Assembly (NCBI GenBank): GCA_002384815.1
Contig: DGBN01000054.1
Location: 1 to 40,825 of the forward strand
DNA from: Oxalobacteraceae bacterium UBA4003
Lineage (GTDB): Bacteria > Pseudomonadota > Gammaproteobacteria > Burkholderiales > Burkholderiaceae_D
Length of the DNA: 40,825 nucleotides
Direction: 5' to 3'
Below, in pieces: positions 19,158-27,631 of this stretch. Below the pieces are notes generated by a model. That model did not search any database, had not been told where the DNA came from, and saw nothing but the letters and a program-made list of their open reading frames with translations. The position numbers were made by a program, and so were the translations under genes. Within the stretch, counting starts at the first letter, position 1. Every line of letters begins with the position of its first letter.

Positions 19158-19502
19158 CTAGACGCCCCACATCACATCCCTGTTTTCTGCCCGTGCGGCA
19201 CGCAGCATTTCCAGTAACGGATAGGCACGGGTTGAAAAATGCACTGCTTCCGGCTGTTCGTGCTCGTTATCGTCACCGTCGTCGCCATGATGGGCAACTA
19301 CATCACGCTTTACCGCTTCGGACGCAAAATGCGCCTTGCTTTCGATGATTTCGCCTTCCAGCAATTTGATGGCATTGTCCGTTTCTGCTGCGGTGATGAC
19401 ACCGCGTTTATGGTCTTTATGCAGAAGATCGAGAATGCGTCTGGCATGTTCTTCGTACATCATGACCTCGGCGGAAGCTTTGGATTTGAACGTAATTAAC
19501 AT
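19158..19502 (-). CDS. DUF1840 family protein
   Basis: A 114-residue cytoplasmic protein starting MLITFKSKASAEVMMYEEHA, with RRILDLLHKDHKRGVITAAE and DNAIKLLEGEI, which is the DUF1840 pattern found in betaproteobacteria. A good ribosome-binding site (AAGGAGG read on the minus strand) precedes ATG 19502. A His/Asp/Glu-rich segment (HHGDDGDDNEHEQPEAVHF) near residue 75 is variable and probably flexible. Function unknown. The 272 bp between it and rsmB (18886-19157) show no further gene. Confidence 0.85.
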   Translation of the reverse strand: MLITFKSKASAEVMMYEEHARRILDLLHKDHKRGVITAAETDNAIKLLEGEIIESKAHFASEAVKRDVVAHHGDDGDDNEHEQPEAVHFSTRAYPLLEMLRAARAENRDVMWGV

Positions 19503-19624
19503 GTGCAGCCTCCTTCAAGTGGACTATGACAAAACGATAGCACGATTTCAGTATGTGCTCTAGCGTTGCGATGCAAGCGCAGTTTCAAGTTGGTCATGCA
19601 GATCGGGACAGCGATAAATCGCCG

Positions 19625-20173
19625 TTAATTCAATTTGAAGGACTGGAAAAATGTGTCGACAATATCGCGTCCGACGGTTTTCTCCGGGCCGGTCACAACC
19701 AGTTGATACACGCGCTTTTCCTTGGCAATGAAACGTGCAAACAGAATACGTGTCTGACCGTTCGCGGCGGGTCCGGTCGCTTCTATTTCAGTGACTGCCA
19801 CGGTGCCCGGCGCCTGCATGGATTGCGGCATCGTCATTACTTTTTCATGCCTGATCTTGCCGCTGATGTTGTTGACCAGTGCATTTTTCATCGCGGCGAC
19901 GGAAACCTGTGCTTGCATGGCATCGCTCAATTCGGCAGTGCCGACGGCAAATGTCACGCCGTCGACTTCCGATGCGACCATCGTCATCGAGACGGGGATG
20001 CCATTCAAATCGATCTTGCGTGACAATGTGGTCGGCTTGGTCGGCAGGGCGATGACATAGTTTGCGTTATCGCTGTGCACTTCGCGCCAGTCGTATTTTG
20101 GCGAGCAGGCAGACAGGAATAGAATCGTTCCAATAAGGATGGTATGGCGGAACAATGCGATGGGAAGTTTCAT
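19625..20173 (-). CDS. putative lipoprotein of unknown function
   Basis: A 182-residue protein with a lipoprotein signal (MKLPIALFRHTILIGTILFL followed by SACSPKYDWR; lipobox LSAC). Start ATG 20173 is preferred over the in-frame codon at 20194. The mature part starts with a YDWREVHSDNANYVIALPTK segment and is beta-rich, ending VDTFFQSFKLN, a pattern seen in small envelope proteins of betaproteobacteria. No named family is claimed. Confidence 0.68.
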   Translation of the reverse strand: MKLPIALFRHTILIGTILFLSACSPKYDWREVHSDNANYVIALPTKPTTLSRKIDLNGIPVSMTMVASEVDGVTFAVGTAELSDAMQAQVSVAAMKNALVNNISGKIRHEKVMTMPQSMQAPGTVAVTEIEATGPAANGQTRILFARFIAKEKRVYQLVVTGPEKTVGRDIVDTFFQSFKLN

Positions 20174-20345
20174 GTGGATGGAAATCGAATGCAATGCGAG
20201 TATGGTACACCGCGGCTGTCGTTATTTTTCGCATCGATTTAAAATTGCCGGTGGGCGGAATGTCTGCTGCGTTGCCAGGCGCGTAGAATCTGCCGGATTC
20301 TGAAGGTGAACAATTCATTTGCAAGGTGTCATAAGGCGCATATCG

Positions 20346-21131
20346 ATGGAAAAATTGCTGGCGATCGACGGCTTGAATATCGTACGGCGTGTGTACGAAG
20401 CCAATGTGGAACCGGATACGGCGGCCAAGGCGGACGCTGCCTTGCGTCATTCGCTGGCTTCGTTCAGAAAGTTGCTGGCGACGCATCAGCCCACGCATGT
20501 ACTGCCGGCCTTCGATTTTGGTGGTCATACATGGCGCCATGATCTGTATCCGCAATATCGCGAAAAGCGCGAACCGATGCCGGAAGTCTTGAAGGAGCGC
20601 CTGCCGGATTTTTATGTGCAACTGTCTGCGCTCGGACTCAAGGTTGTCTCCGTGCCGGAAGTGGAAGCCGACGACGTGATTGCAACGGGCGTCATGCGCT
20701 GGCTGGGCGAAGGCCGTGGTGAGGCCGTCATCGCTTCCACCGACAAGGATCTGCATGTACTGATTGCACACGGTGCGGTAATCTGGGATCACTTTAAAAG
20801 CGAATGGCATGATAGCAAATGGGTAGAGGAAAAATTCGGCGTGCCGCCGGAAATGCTGGCCGATTTGCTGGCCTTGATGGGCGATGTATCGGACAGTATT
20901 CCCGGTGTTTCCAAGGTGGGCGTCAAGACCGCTGCCAAGCTGCTGCAAAGTTACGGCAATATCGAACGCATCATGACGGGTGCGGGCATACTCAAGGATG
21001 GCCTGGGTGAAAGACTGCGCAAGGATAGTGCGCAACTCGATCTTTCGCGCAAACTGGTCGAATTGAAAACCGATGTGCGGCTGGGCGTGAGCTGGAATAT
21101 GCTGGCATGCGATGCTGCACAGGCAGGCTGA
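20346..21131 (+). CDS. 5'-3' exonuclease / flap endonuclease (Xni/ExoIX-like)
   Basis: Stand-alone FEN-type nuclease of 261 residues from ATG 20346 (MEKLLAIDGLNIVRRVYEAN). The metal-binding acidic motifs are AIDGLN, the arch FDFGGHTWRHDLYPQYREKR, VEADDVIA and ASTDKDL. They are followed by the helix-hairpin-helix block LALMGDVSDSIPGVSKVGVK. This is the 5'-nuclease domain of DNA polymerase I without the polymerase. The length fits E. coli Xni (ExoIX) type proteins. It could process flaps or primers; which paralogue it is cannot be decided without alignment. Confidence 0.88.
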   Translation: MEKLLAIDGLNIVRRVYEANVEPDTAAKADAALRHSLASFRKLLATHQPTHVLPAFDFGGHTWRHDLYPQYREKREPMPEVLKERLPDFYVQLSALGLKVVSVPEVEADDVIATGVMRWLGEGRGEAVIASTDKDLHVLIAHGAVIWDHFKSEWHDSKWVEEKFGVPPEMLADLLALMGDVSDSIPGVSKVGVKTAAKLLQSYGNIERIMTGAGILKDGLGERLRKDSAQLDLSRKLVELKTDVRLGVSWNMLACDAAQAG

Positions 21132-21168
21132 GCACGCAAACCTTTTTCTGTTTTAAAACTGAATTCTT

Positions 21169-21417
21169 ATGACTGATGTCGAACAACTTTATATCATCCA
21201 GCAACGCAAAACGAAGGCTGGCGAGAAAGATCTGCCGGTCTATGCAAAGGCGATGAGAAGCAAGGACGGCGTCTTTGAAGGCGTCTCTTTCATCCGCAAC
21301 CGGGACAAAGCCTCGCTGATGACGCTGGCCGAGGCGCAGCAAGCCGTTGCCTGGGCGAGGAAGAAAAAACCATTGGCCGGCCTGTATGAAACCAGCATTC
21401 TTCCGGCATTATCCTGA
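21169..21417 (+). CDS. small hypothetical protein
   Basis: An 82-residue soluble, Lys-rich protein (MTDVEQLYIIQQRKTKAGEK) 37 bp after the exonuclease gene in the same direction. It has a regular codon pattern like its neighbours and no membrane segment or recognisable motif. It ends with a helical AEAQQAVAWARKKKP stretch. Probably expressed with the exonuclease gene; function unknown. Confidence 0.6.
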   Translation: MTDVEQLYIIQQRKTKAGEKDLPVYAKAMRSKDGVFEGVSFIRNRDKASLMTLAEAQQAVAWARKKKPLAGLYETSILPALS

Positions 21418-21462
21418 TGTAGTGGTGGCCTGAGACTCAAGCGACTTTGAAAGGAAAAACGT

Positions 21463-21762
21463 ATGCGCGGTATTTTTCTATTGGGTCTTTTTTCCGCGGC
21501 GGCGTGCATGCCGCTGACATCCGCTTTGGCTTCTTCTCCCGATGCATGGCAAGCCTTGCACAGTAAAACGGCCGATGCCTGCCTGAGAAAAAGCGCTTTG
21601 AAAAAACCGAAAATCGTGGAAGGGCCGGTGCTGTTTTCCGGCGCCGTCCTGTACCGGATCAAAGGCACTTGGTCGCAACCGCACATGAAGGGTAAAACCG
21701 GCAAAGTCTACTGCCTGCATCCGTATCCGGACGGTGCAGCTGAAATCGTCGATGCACCTTAG
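21463..21762 (+). CDS. small secreted hypothetical protein
   Basis: A 99-residue protein with an N-terminal signal peptide (MRGIFLLGLFSAAACMPLTS, cleavage expected after ALA). AAAGGAAAAACGT precedes the ATG and supplies a ribosome-binding site. Mature part about 75 residues with two Cys (TADACLRKS and KVYCLHPYP) that may form a disulfide. Not recognised as a named family. It converges with the comM remnant. Confidence 0.6.
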   Translation: MRGIFLLGLFSAAACMPLTSALASSPDAWQALHSKTADACLRKSALKKPKIVEGPVLFSGAVLYRIKGTWSQPHMKGKTGKVYCLHPYPDGAAEIVDAP

Positions 21763-21805
21763 TTTTTTCAGGCATGTTGCGTGCGCAATCACTGCACATC
21801 CTGTG

Positions 21806-22207
21806 TTACTGTTCGCGCAAGGCACGTCTGTATTGTATCGCTTCCGCCACATGCGTCTGCTTGATGACAGGCGAGTCAGCGAGGTCGGCAATCGTGCGTG
21901 CGACCTTCAGTACGCGATGATAGGCACGCGCCGACCAGTTCAGACGGATCATTGCGGTGCGCAACATCTGTTCGCCGGCTGTGTCTGGCTTGCAGTGGTT
22001 TTCCATCTCGCTGCCGGACAGTAAATTATTGTGCTTGCCCTGCCGTGCCAACTGTCGGTCGGATGCTTGTGCCACGCGAGCGGCGACATGCGCTGACGGT
22101 TCGCCGTCAGATCGCTGGAGCAAATCCTCGTGCGCCAATGCACCGACTTGAATTTGCATGTCGATGCGATCCAGCAAGGGGCCGGAAATTTTTCCTTGGT
22201 AGTGCAC
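21806..22207 (-). pseudogene. comM: comM, C-terminal third only (interrupted)
   Basis: ComM (YifB/Mg-chelatase-like AAA+ ATPase) promotes branch migration in natural transformation. Only about 133 of roughly 500 residues remain. The preserved part begins at YQGKISGPLLDRIDMQIQV and runs through GSEMENHCKPDT, LNWSARAYHRVLKVARTIAD and AIQYRRALREQ, the normal C-terminus. Similarity stops at about 22204, and an in-frame TAA lies four codons further upstream, so no start or N-terminal AAA+ domain exists here. The N-terminal part should have continued to the right; it is not in the window. The break is a clean boundary to accessory DNA rather than random decay. Confidence 0.92.
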
Positions 22208-22390
22208 ATCGTCTTAATTAAGCTCACTTAAATGTGTTTAATAATCAAAGTCTTGGTCAGTTACTGCTCATCCTAAAATTGTATGAGATCGTCTTAGTTA
22301 GACATAAATTCGGAAAAACAAAGCTGCGCTTCTGATTTTGGTGCATCTAAAGTAACCATTTGAGTGCATGAATTTTCATCATTGATGAAT
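22208..22390. repeat. probable island or transposon end next to comM
   Basis: A/T-rich, gene-free stretch between the comM break and the first IS. It contains related blocks in the same orientation: ATCGTCTTAATTAAGC at 22209, AGTCTTGGTCAGTTAC at about 22246, and ATCGTCTTAGTTAGAC at about 22287. Several spaced copies of one motif at an insertion boundary are typical of transposase (TnsB-type) binding sites at transposon ends. The mate end was not found in the window. Confidence 0.45.
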
Positions 22391-22429
22391 GTCCGGTTTC
22401 GACGGCGGTTTCAACCGGTGAATGCAACA
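22391..22429 (+). repeat. left inverted repeat of IS30 copy 1
   Basis: 39-bp terminal repeat beginning GTCCGGTTTCGACGG and ending GGTGAATGCAACA; inverted partner at 23605-23643. Confidence 0.88.
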
Positions 22430-22462
22430 CACTAAAGGCTATGCAGATAGCGGGAGTGTGTC

Positions 22463-23623
22463 ATGGTTCGCCGAACAAGGATCATCTATACCGATAGCCA
22501 AAAGGCTTTGATGTGGGATCGCTGGAAGAAGGGAGAATCTCTCCAGCAGATTGCCCAGCTCTTCGATCGAAACCATTCCTCTGTCCAGCGCATTCTGGCC
22601 AAGAGCGGTGGGATTCGACCACCGCCACGCATTCGATCCAGTACGGCATTGACACTGGCCGAGCGTGAAGAAATCTCCCGTTCGATTGTCGCTGGTGACT
22701 CGATGCGCACCATCGCCAAGAACCTGGAACGGGCAACATCGACAATCAGTCGGGAGATCAAACGCAACGGCGGCATTGAAGCCTATCGTGCTGCAGAGGC
22801 AGATGCAGCCACCTGGAACCGCGCGCATCGGCCTAAACCCTGTAAGCTTTTACAGAACCGGCAGCTAGCCAGCGCCGTTGCGACCAAACTTCGCCAACGA
22901 TGGTCACCACAACAAGTGGCCGGATGGCTCAAATACACTCATCCAGGCAATGAGGAATTGCATGTGTCTCACGAAACTATCTACAAGACCTTGTTCATCC
23001 AGACACGCGGTGCCCTGAAGAAAGAGCTGACCGAGCATCTGAGGCGCACACGTGTCATGCGTCGTTCACGTCATCACACGCAGAAGACAGACAATCACGG
23101 CCAGATCATTGATGCTGTTTCGATCAGCGAAAGACCGGCTACGGTAGAGGATCGTGCGGTCCCAGGCCATTGGGAAGGTGATTTATTATTTGGAAGTGGC
23201 AACAGCCACATCGCGACATTGGTGGAGCGCCATACGCGCTATGTGATGTTGGTAAAAATCGCTCGCAAAGATACGCAGACGGTGATTGATGCGCTGATCA
23301 AGCATGCGGGCAAGCTACCGCAGGAATTATATAAATCGCTGACATGGGATCGAGGCAAAGAACTAGCTGACCACAAGCGCTTCACACTGGCTACAGATAT
23401 CCAGGTGTATTTCTGCGATCCACGCAGTCCCTGGCAGCGCGGCTCAAACGAAAATACCAATGGCCTGCTGCGTCAATACTTCCCAAAAGGAATGGATATC
23501 TCGGGTTACTCGCAGGCTCAATTGAATGCTGTTGCCAGACAACTCAATGAACGACCGAGAAAAACCTTAAACTACGAAACACCGGCTCAACGGTTTTATC
23601 AATCTGTTGCATCCACCGGTTGA
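22463..23623 (+). CDS. IS30-family transposase, copy 1
   Basis: A 386-residue intact transposase. The N-terminus has the IS30 helix-turn-helix modules (GESLQQIAQLFDRNHSSVQR and MRTIAKNLERATSTISREIK). The C-terminal integrase core has the DDE residues in HWEGDLLFGSGNSHIATLVE (first Asp), LTWDRGKELADH (second Asp) and GSNENTNGLLRQYFPKG (Glu). GGGAG lies about 7 bases before ATG 22463. The right inverted repeat overlaps the last codons. There is no frameshift or stop, so it may be active. Confidence 0.95.
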   Translation: MVRRTRIIYTDSQKALMWDRWKKGESLQQIAQLFDRNHSSVQRILAKSGGIRPPPRIRSSTALTLAEREEISRSIVAGDSMRTIAKNLERATSTISREIKRNGGIEAYRAAEADAATWNRAHRPKPCKLLQNRQLASAVATKLRQRWSPQQVAGWLKYTHPGNEELHVSHETIYKTLFIQTRGALKKELTEHLRRTRVMRRSRHHTQKTDNHGQIIDAVSISERPATVEDRAVPGHWEGDLLFGSGNSHIATLVERHTRYVMLVKIARKDTQTVIDALIKHAGKLPQELYKSLTWDRGKELADHKRFTLATDIQVYFCDPRSPWQRGSNENTNGLLRQYFPKGMDISGYSQAQLNAVARQLNERPRKTLNYETPAQRFYQSVASTG

Positions 23624-23643
23624 AACCGCCACCCAAAGTGGAC
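23605..23643 (-). repeat. right inverted repeat of IS30 copy 1
   Basis: 39-bp terminal repeat, read on the minus strand as GTCCACTTTGGGTGGCGG and onward; overlaps the transposase 3' end. Confidence 0.88.
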
Positions 23644-23750
23644 GTTGAAGAATAAATATTTTTCTATAAATTCTATGGAAGTTCATATCTCTGAGTTGGG
23701 TGTATTTATAAACTTGATTGGATGTCGATATCGCCACTATCGCACTATAG

Positions 23751-23999
23751 TATTTCAATGGACTGCCCGTAATTGCCCTTGTATTGGAGCAGCCCGCGAA
23801 CGGCACCACCTGTTACATCTTCCCTGGGAAGATCTAGCGGCGCGTGCGTTTTTTCTTCTTCCAGTATTCGGCTTACGAAAAGCTGGCTCGGCTCGCGGCG
23901 TGGGCATCATTTCAGGGCAATCTTGATGATTATTTTGATACTACATTTACGCGTGCAAATCGGTTGGGAGACTCAGTGATTAAATCCGTGTCTCCCTAG
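23751..23999 (+). pseudogene. possible degraded coding remnant between IS and ptxE
   Basis: The 430-bp gap 23644-24073 has no intact gene. One plus-strand frame looks protein-like on both sides of an in-frame stop: GLPVIALVLEQPANGTTCYI, then FPGKI-stop, then YSAYEKLARLAAWASFQGN, LDDYFDTTFTRANRLGDSV, ending at 23999. The amino-acid composition is more natural than in the other frames. I cannot name a family. A short palindrome ATCTTCCC-T-GGGAAGAT lies at 23817-23833. Confidence 0.35.
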
Positions 24000-24073
24000 C
24001 AATAACGTGGACTGAATTTTTTCAGAAGAGGATATCAAAATGCTGCGCGGCTTATGCTTCGCAAAGCGCACTG

Positions 24074-24931
24074 CTACTGTCGCAGGAAGTCTACGAATTT
24101 GCTTTCGACGGAATCAGCCGAAGTGCAATTGCGATGTATGACGTAAATATCTTTTTGTAGAGTGTCTCCGTCGATACGCAAGACATTAAACTGGCGACTC
24201 AAAACTTCATCCGTGACTGCACCCGCCAATACCACTGAGACGCCAAGACCTGCCTTAACCGCATGTTTTACGGCTTCGGTACTGCCAAGTTGCATCGCTA
24301 CATTAATACGCAAATCTCTAGCACCCAACATTCTCTCAATGATGCGGCCGGTTCCCGTCCCTTTCTCTCCACCGATCAGTTCAATGCCATCCAACTCTTC
24401 GAGTTGGATAGTAGATCGGCCTGCCCACGGATGGGATGTGGGAACGATCAACACCAGTTCTTCGGACCGCCAAATGCTTGCAGTAAATCCCGACCGGCTG
24501 TCCCACCATTCCATGACGGCGACGTCAATCTCCAGTCTTTGCAATTTATCAGCAATACTTGTGTTGTCGGCAATGACAATATCCAGCTTGACACCGGAAC
24601 GCCGCTGAAATTCCTTCAAATAGGGCTGTAACAAATAAATTCCGACGTTAGAGCTTGCTCCGATTGTCAGCGATGACCTGCGGAACAGATCGCTGGCCTT
24701 TTTAGAAATATCGATCAGCATCTGCGCGTAAGGCAGTAACGCTTGCCCCTCGGTTGTGAGTTTGCTTACGGCATTGCTTCTGTCTATCAATACGGCATTT
24801 AAAGATCGCTCCAGCTGTTTGATATGTTGCGTTAATGTCGATTGTGAAAGTCCACGATGCATGGCGGCTCCGCGAAATCCGCCATGCTTCGCGACTGTCA
24901 GGAATGTCTCCAGCTTTTCTAAATCGATCAC
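24074..24931 (-). CDS. ptxE: LysR-type regulator of the phosphite operon
   Basis: A 285-residue LysR regulator: N-terminal winged HTH (MIDLEKLETFLTVAKHGGFR, then GAAMHRGLSQSTLTQHIKQL) and a C-terminal periplasmic-binding-like effector domain (~85-285; SLTIGASSNVGIYLLQPYLK). The GTG start at 24931 overlaps the ptxD stop (GTGA), so it is translated with ptxD. A LysR gene directly after ptxD is the known ptxABCDE order of Pseudomonas stutzeri WM88, which supports the name. The gene is the last of the operon, and there is no separate promoter. Confidence 0.85.
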   Translation of the reverse strand: MIDLEKLETFLTVAKHGGFRGAAMHRGLSQSTLTQHIKQLERSLNAVLIDRSNAVSKLTTEGQALLPYAQMLIDISKKASDLFRRSSLTIGASSNVGIYLLQPYLKEFQRRSGVKLDIVIADNTSIADKLQRLEIDVAVMEWWDSRSGFTASIWRSEELVLIVPTSHPWAGRSTIQLEELDGIELIGGEKGTGTGRIIERMLGARDLRINVAMQLGSTEAVKHAVKAGLGVSVVLAGAVTDEVLSRQFNVLRIDGDTLQKDIYVIHRNCTSADSVESKFVDFLRQ

Positions 24932-25938
24932 GCCGCGACTGATGCCTTAAGTGGTTCATTGAGAGCACCGTCAGGCCGTTGCCCGGCAAGAGCCTGCAGA
25001 ATGCTGTGAGCAGAATATCGCTCGATTTCCAGCCGTACTTTTTTTACGCCAGAGCCCACATGAGGGGTAAAAAGTGTTTGCGTCCGATTGTTGAGCAAGG
25101 CTTGTGGCACCGTCAATGGGCGGTCTGGGCGTGCCCATTCTTCCATTTCAAATACATCGGCAGCATATCCTGCCAAATGACCTTGGTTCAAAGCCTCTAC
25201 CACCGCATTTTCATCAACAACGGAGCCACGCGATGTATTAAGAAGATAGCTTCCACGCCTCATTTTAGAAATTGCATGAGCATCGATCAAATGGAAAGTG
25301 TCAGACGTCATGGGAAGCATGGGAACAACAAAATCACTGCAAGTCAGCAATTCATCGAATGATACTTGCCGTGCATTCCATGCTTGTTCATCGACAGGAT
25401 TGAGCGGAACGCTGTCGCAGTAAACGGCGTTCATTTCAAATCCGGACAGTCGTTTGGCAATGGCCTTTCCTACGCGTCCCATTCCGATTATTCCTATGGT
25501 GCTGCCAGCCAGGCCAGCACCATAAAGCTTCGGTCGCCAGCCATGAAACGTCCCGCTTCGGACATGATCGTCACCAGCCATGACATGGCGCGTTAATCCA
25601 AGCAAAAGGCCTACGGTTAACTCTGCGGTTGGCACCGTCAACAAGTCCGGCACGATACCGAACCAGACACCGCGCTTTGTACATGCATCGACATCGAAAT
25701 TGTCATAGCCTTTCAGCGCTGCAAAAACGATCTTCAATTTCGGACAAGCGGCGAGGAAGCTGTCGTCAACACTGTCAGGCATGAATGCCATGACGGCATC
25801 TGCATCCTTTGATCGACGCAGCAATTCTTCGCGCGGTAATGTTTCAAGCGTGTCGTTAGTCACGACTTCCGCAACAGACGACAGCATTTCGACGATTTCA
25901 GGGTGTACCCAATGCGTGATTACAATTTTAGGTTTCAT
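24928..25938 (-). CDS. ptxD: phosphite dehydrogenase (NAD+-dependent)
   Basis: Oxidises phosphite to phosphate with reduction of NAD+. The 336-residue protein belongs to the D-2-hydroxyacid dehydrogenase family and matches the remembered P. stutzeri PtxD along its whole length: PKIVITHWVHPEI, VMAFMPDSVDDSFLAACP, ALKGYDNFDVDACTKRGVW, VPDLLTVPTAELTVGLLLG, the Rossmann motif GIIGMGRVGKAIA, NTSRGSVVDENAV, AADVFEMEEWARPDRP and TPHVGSGVKKVRLEIER. The catalytic Arg (SRGSVVDE), Glu (FEMEEW), His (TPHVGS) and the PtxD-specific Lys (LKGYDNFD) are all present, which separates it from generic 2-hydroxyacid dehydrogenases. It starts 8 bp after ptxC and overlaps ptxE. Confidence 0.95.
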   Translation of the reverse strand: MKPKIVITHWVHPEIVEMLSSVAEVVTNDTLETLPREELLRRSKDADAVMAFMPDSVDDSFLAACPKLKIVFAALKGYDNFDVDACTKRGVWFGIVPDLLTVPTAELTVGLLLGLTRHVMAGDDHVRSGTFHGWRPKLYGAGLAGSTIGIIGMGRVGKAIAKRLSGFEMNAVYCDSVPLNPVDEQAWNARQVSFDELLTCSDFVVPMLPMTSDTFHLIDAHAISKMRRGSYLLNTSRGSVVDENAVVEALNQGHLAGYAADVFEMEEWARPDRPLTVPQALLNNRTQTLFTPHVGSGVKKVRLEIERYSAHSILQALAGQRPDGALNEPLKASVAA

Positions 25939-25946
25939 GTTTAAAG

Positions 25947-26744
25947 TTATTTGAAGTGTTTACGAAGAAAACCGCTGAATCCATCGACCAGCGTCACCAT
26001 GGCTAGAATGACGATAAGAATGGCCGATACTTCCTGATACTGCATGATGCGCAATGAACCCATCAGTTCAAACCCGATGCCGCCTGCTCCAACCATCCCC
26101 ATTACCGTCGAAGCGCGGAAGTTATATTCCCAGCGATAGATGGCGGTATCAGCCATTTGCGGGAGTACCTGCGGTAGAACGCCATGGAAGATTACTTGAA
26201 GCGGACTGCAGCCTGCCGCTCGAGCGGCTTCAATTGGTGCCTGATCGGTATGTTCGATTGCCTCGGCAAAGAATTTTGCGATCATGCCAACTGAATGCAG
26301 CGCCAAGGCCAATACGCCAGGCAAGGCACCAAAACCGACTGCCGCGACAAAAATAATTCCCATGATCAGCTCTGGAATTGAGCGCAGTCCATTCAGCAAG
26401 GTCCGTGCAAAGTGGTACACCAGCGGATGAGGGGTAGTATTGTGCGCTGCAAGAAAGCCCAATGGAAGAGATAGCAGCACTGCGATTGACGTACCGGCGA
26501 CACTCATGGCAAGCGTATCCGCTAATGGACTGATCCAGCTACGCAGCTGCGCGAAGTTTGGGGGAAACATTTCTCCCATCAGACTGATCAGGCTGGGAAT
26601 GCCCTCACCCAAACGTTCGGAGTTGAATAAATCAACGTAGTACCAGCAAAAAAAGATGATTGCAAAAGTAGCCGCGACAAATATGAATGAGCGATTCCAG
26701 CCCTGTCGATGCTGCGCCAGCACAACGTTGAATTCAGCTTGCAT
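25947..26744 (-). CDS. ptxC: phosphite ABC transporter permease
   Basis: A 265-residue inner-membrane permease of the PhnE/PtxC family. It has about six hydrophobic segments, the first at residues ~18-37 (FIFVAATFAIIFFCWYYVDL). The conserved cytoplasmic EAA loop, which contacts the ATPase, reads EAARAAGCSPLQVIFHGVLP. An EYNFRASTVMGMVGAGGIGF block near the end is typical of PhnE. It lies 17 bp after ptxB and 8 bp before ptxD. It pairs with PtxA and PtxB to import phosphite; the substrate is assigned from the operon rather than from the permease itself. Confidence 0.92.
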   Translation of the reverse strand: MQAEFNVVLAQHRQGWNRSFIFVAATFAIIFFCWYYVDLFNSERLGEGIPSLISLMGEMFPPNFAQLRSWISPLADTLAMSVAGTSIAVLLSLPLGFLAAHNTTPHPLVYHFARTLLNGLRSIPELIMGIIFVAAVGFGALPGVLALALHSVGMIAKFFAEAIEHTDQAPIEAARAAGCSPLQVIFHGVLPQVLPQMADTAIYRWEYNFRASTVMGMVGAGGIGFELMGSLRIMQYQEVSAILIVILAMVTLVDGFSGFLRKHFK

Positions 26745-26761
26745 TGAGTGCTTTCAAATGA

Positions 26762-27622
26762 TTAAAACTTTGAGAGGTCTAGTTTGAGCAGACTGCCTAG
26801 GTTGCGAACGACGTCGTAGTCCTTGTCAGACGCCGGGCCAAAGCCTTCAGCTTTGAAAGGCTTCAACACTTCCGGATCTTTCATCTCAAGAAACACCGTG
26901 CGAATTTTGGCTTTCAATTCAGGCTTCAAATTGGAACGCATCGTCCACGGATATTGTGGAAATGGCTTGGATTCCGCGAGTACCTTGACCTTGTTGGGAT
27001 CAATCATGCCGCGTTGAACCAACACCTCGAAAATCGGTTTGCTGAGACCACCTGCCTGGGCATGACCGTTTTGCACTGCCAACGCCACGGCGTCGTGCGC
27101 ACCGACAAAATGTTCGCGATATTGTGTGCCGGCCAAAAGCCCACCTTCAGCAAGCATGGACTTCGGAATCAAGTGACTTGATGTCGAAGCTTTGTCACCA
27201 TAGGCCACGTCCTTGTTGGCAATATCCGCAATACTGTTGATACCGGCGCCAGTATTGACGATCAACACAGCCTGATAGGTTGTGCTGCCTTTTTGCTTGA
27301 TCGCAGCAAAAGGTTCAATCTCGCTTTTCTGACGTGCCAGCACATAAGACAAGGGGCCGAAGTAAGCCAGGTCGATACGACCGTGACGCATAGCTTCTAT
27401 CATCGAAGAATAATCAGTCGTTACAATCAACTCGATTTTCTTGCCTAGTGCCTTTTCAAGATACAACTCCAAAGGCTTATTGTTTTTGATGACAGTAGAT
27501 GCGTTTTCATCCGGCAGCAAAGCTACCTTTAAGGTCTCTGGATCAGGATTGGGAGCCGCAGTCGCGGCACCGCTCAACAACGTGATTGCCGAGAGCAGCA
27601 AAGCCGTAAATATTGATTTCAT
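26762..27622 (-). CDS. ptxB: phosphite-binding periplasmic protein
   Basis: Solute-binding protein of the PhnD/PtxB family, 286 residues, with signal peptide MKSIFTALLLSAITLLSGAA cleaved near TAA-AP. ATG 27622 is preferred over ATG 27628: AAGGA lies directly against the upstream ATG but about 6 bases before 27622. The fold motifs KVALLPDENASTVIKNNKPL, TTDYSSMIEAMRHGRIDLAYFGP (given here in part) and AYGDKASTSSHLIPKSML are typical. The last binds the phosphorus oxyanion in this family. Nine bp separate it from ptxA. Confidence 0.92.
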   Translation of the reverse strand: MKSIFTALLLSAITLLSGAATAAPNPDPETLKVALLPDENASTVIKNNKPLELYLEKALGKKIELIVTTDYSSMIEAMRHGRIDLAYFGPLSYVLARQKSEIEPFAAIKQKGSTTYQAVLIVNTGAGINSIADIANKDVAYGDKASTSSHLIPKSMLAEGGLLAGTQYREHFVGAHDAVALAVQNGHAQAGGLSKPIFEVLVQRGMIDPNKVKVLAESKPFPQYPWTMRSNLKPELKAKIRTVFLEMKDPEVLKPFKAEGFGPASDKDYDVVRNLGSLLKLDLSKF

Positions 27623-27631
27623 TGTCATTCC

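Larger units (their letters stand above)
22391..23643 (+). mobile_element. IS30-family insertion sequence, copy 1
   Basis: 1253-bp element bounded by 39-bp imperfect inverted repeats (about 33 of 39 matching) that share the core GGCGGTTTCAACCGGTG. One intact transposase gene fills it. No target duplication is obvious: the left flank ends GAAT and the right flank begins GTTG. Confidence 0.9.

Noticed and set aside
20067..21035. 322-codon open frame opposite the exonuclease and lipoprotein genes
   Set aside because: Overlaps two well-supported genes and its composition is that of an antisense shadow.
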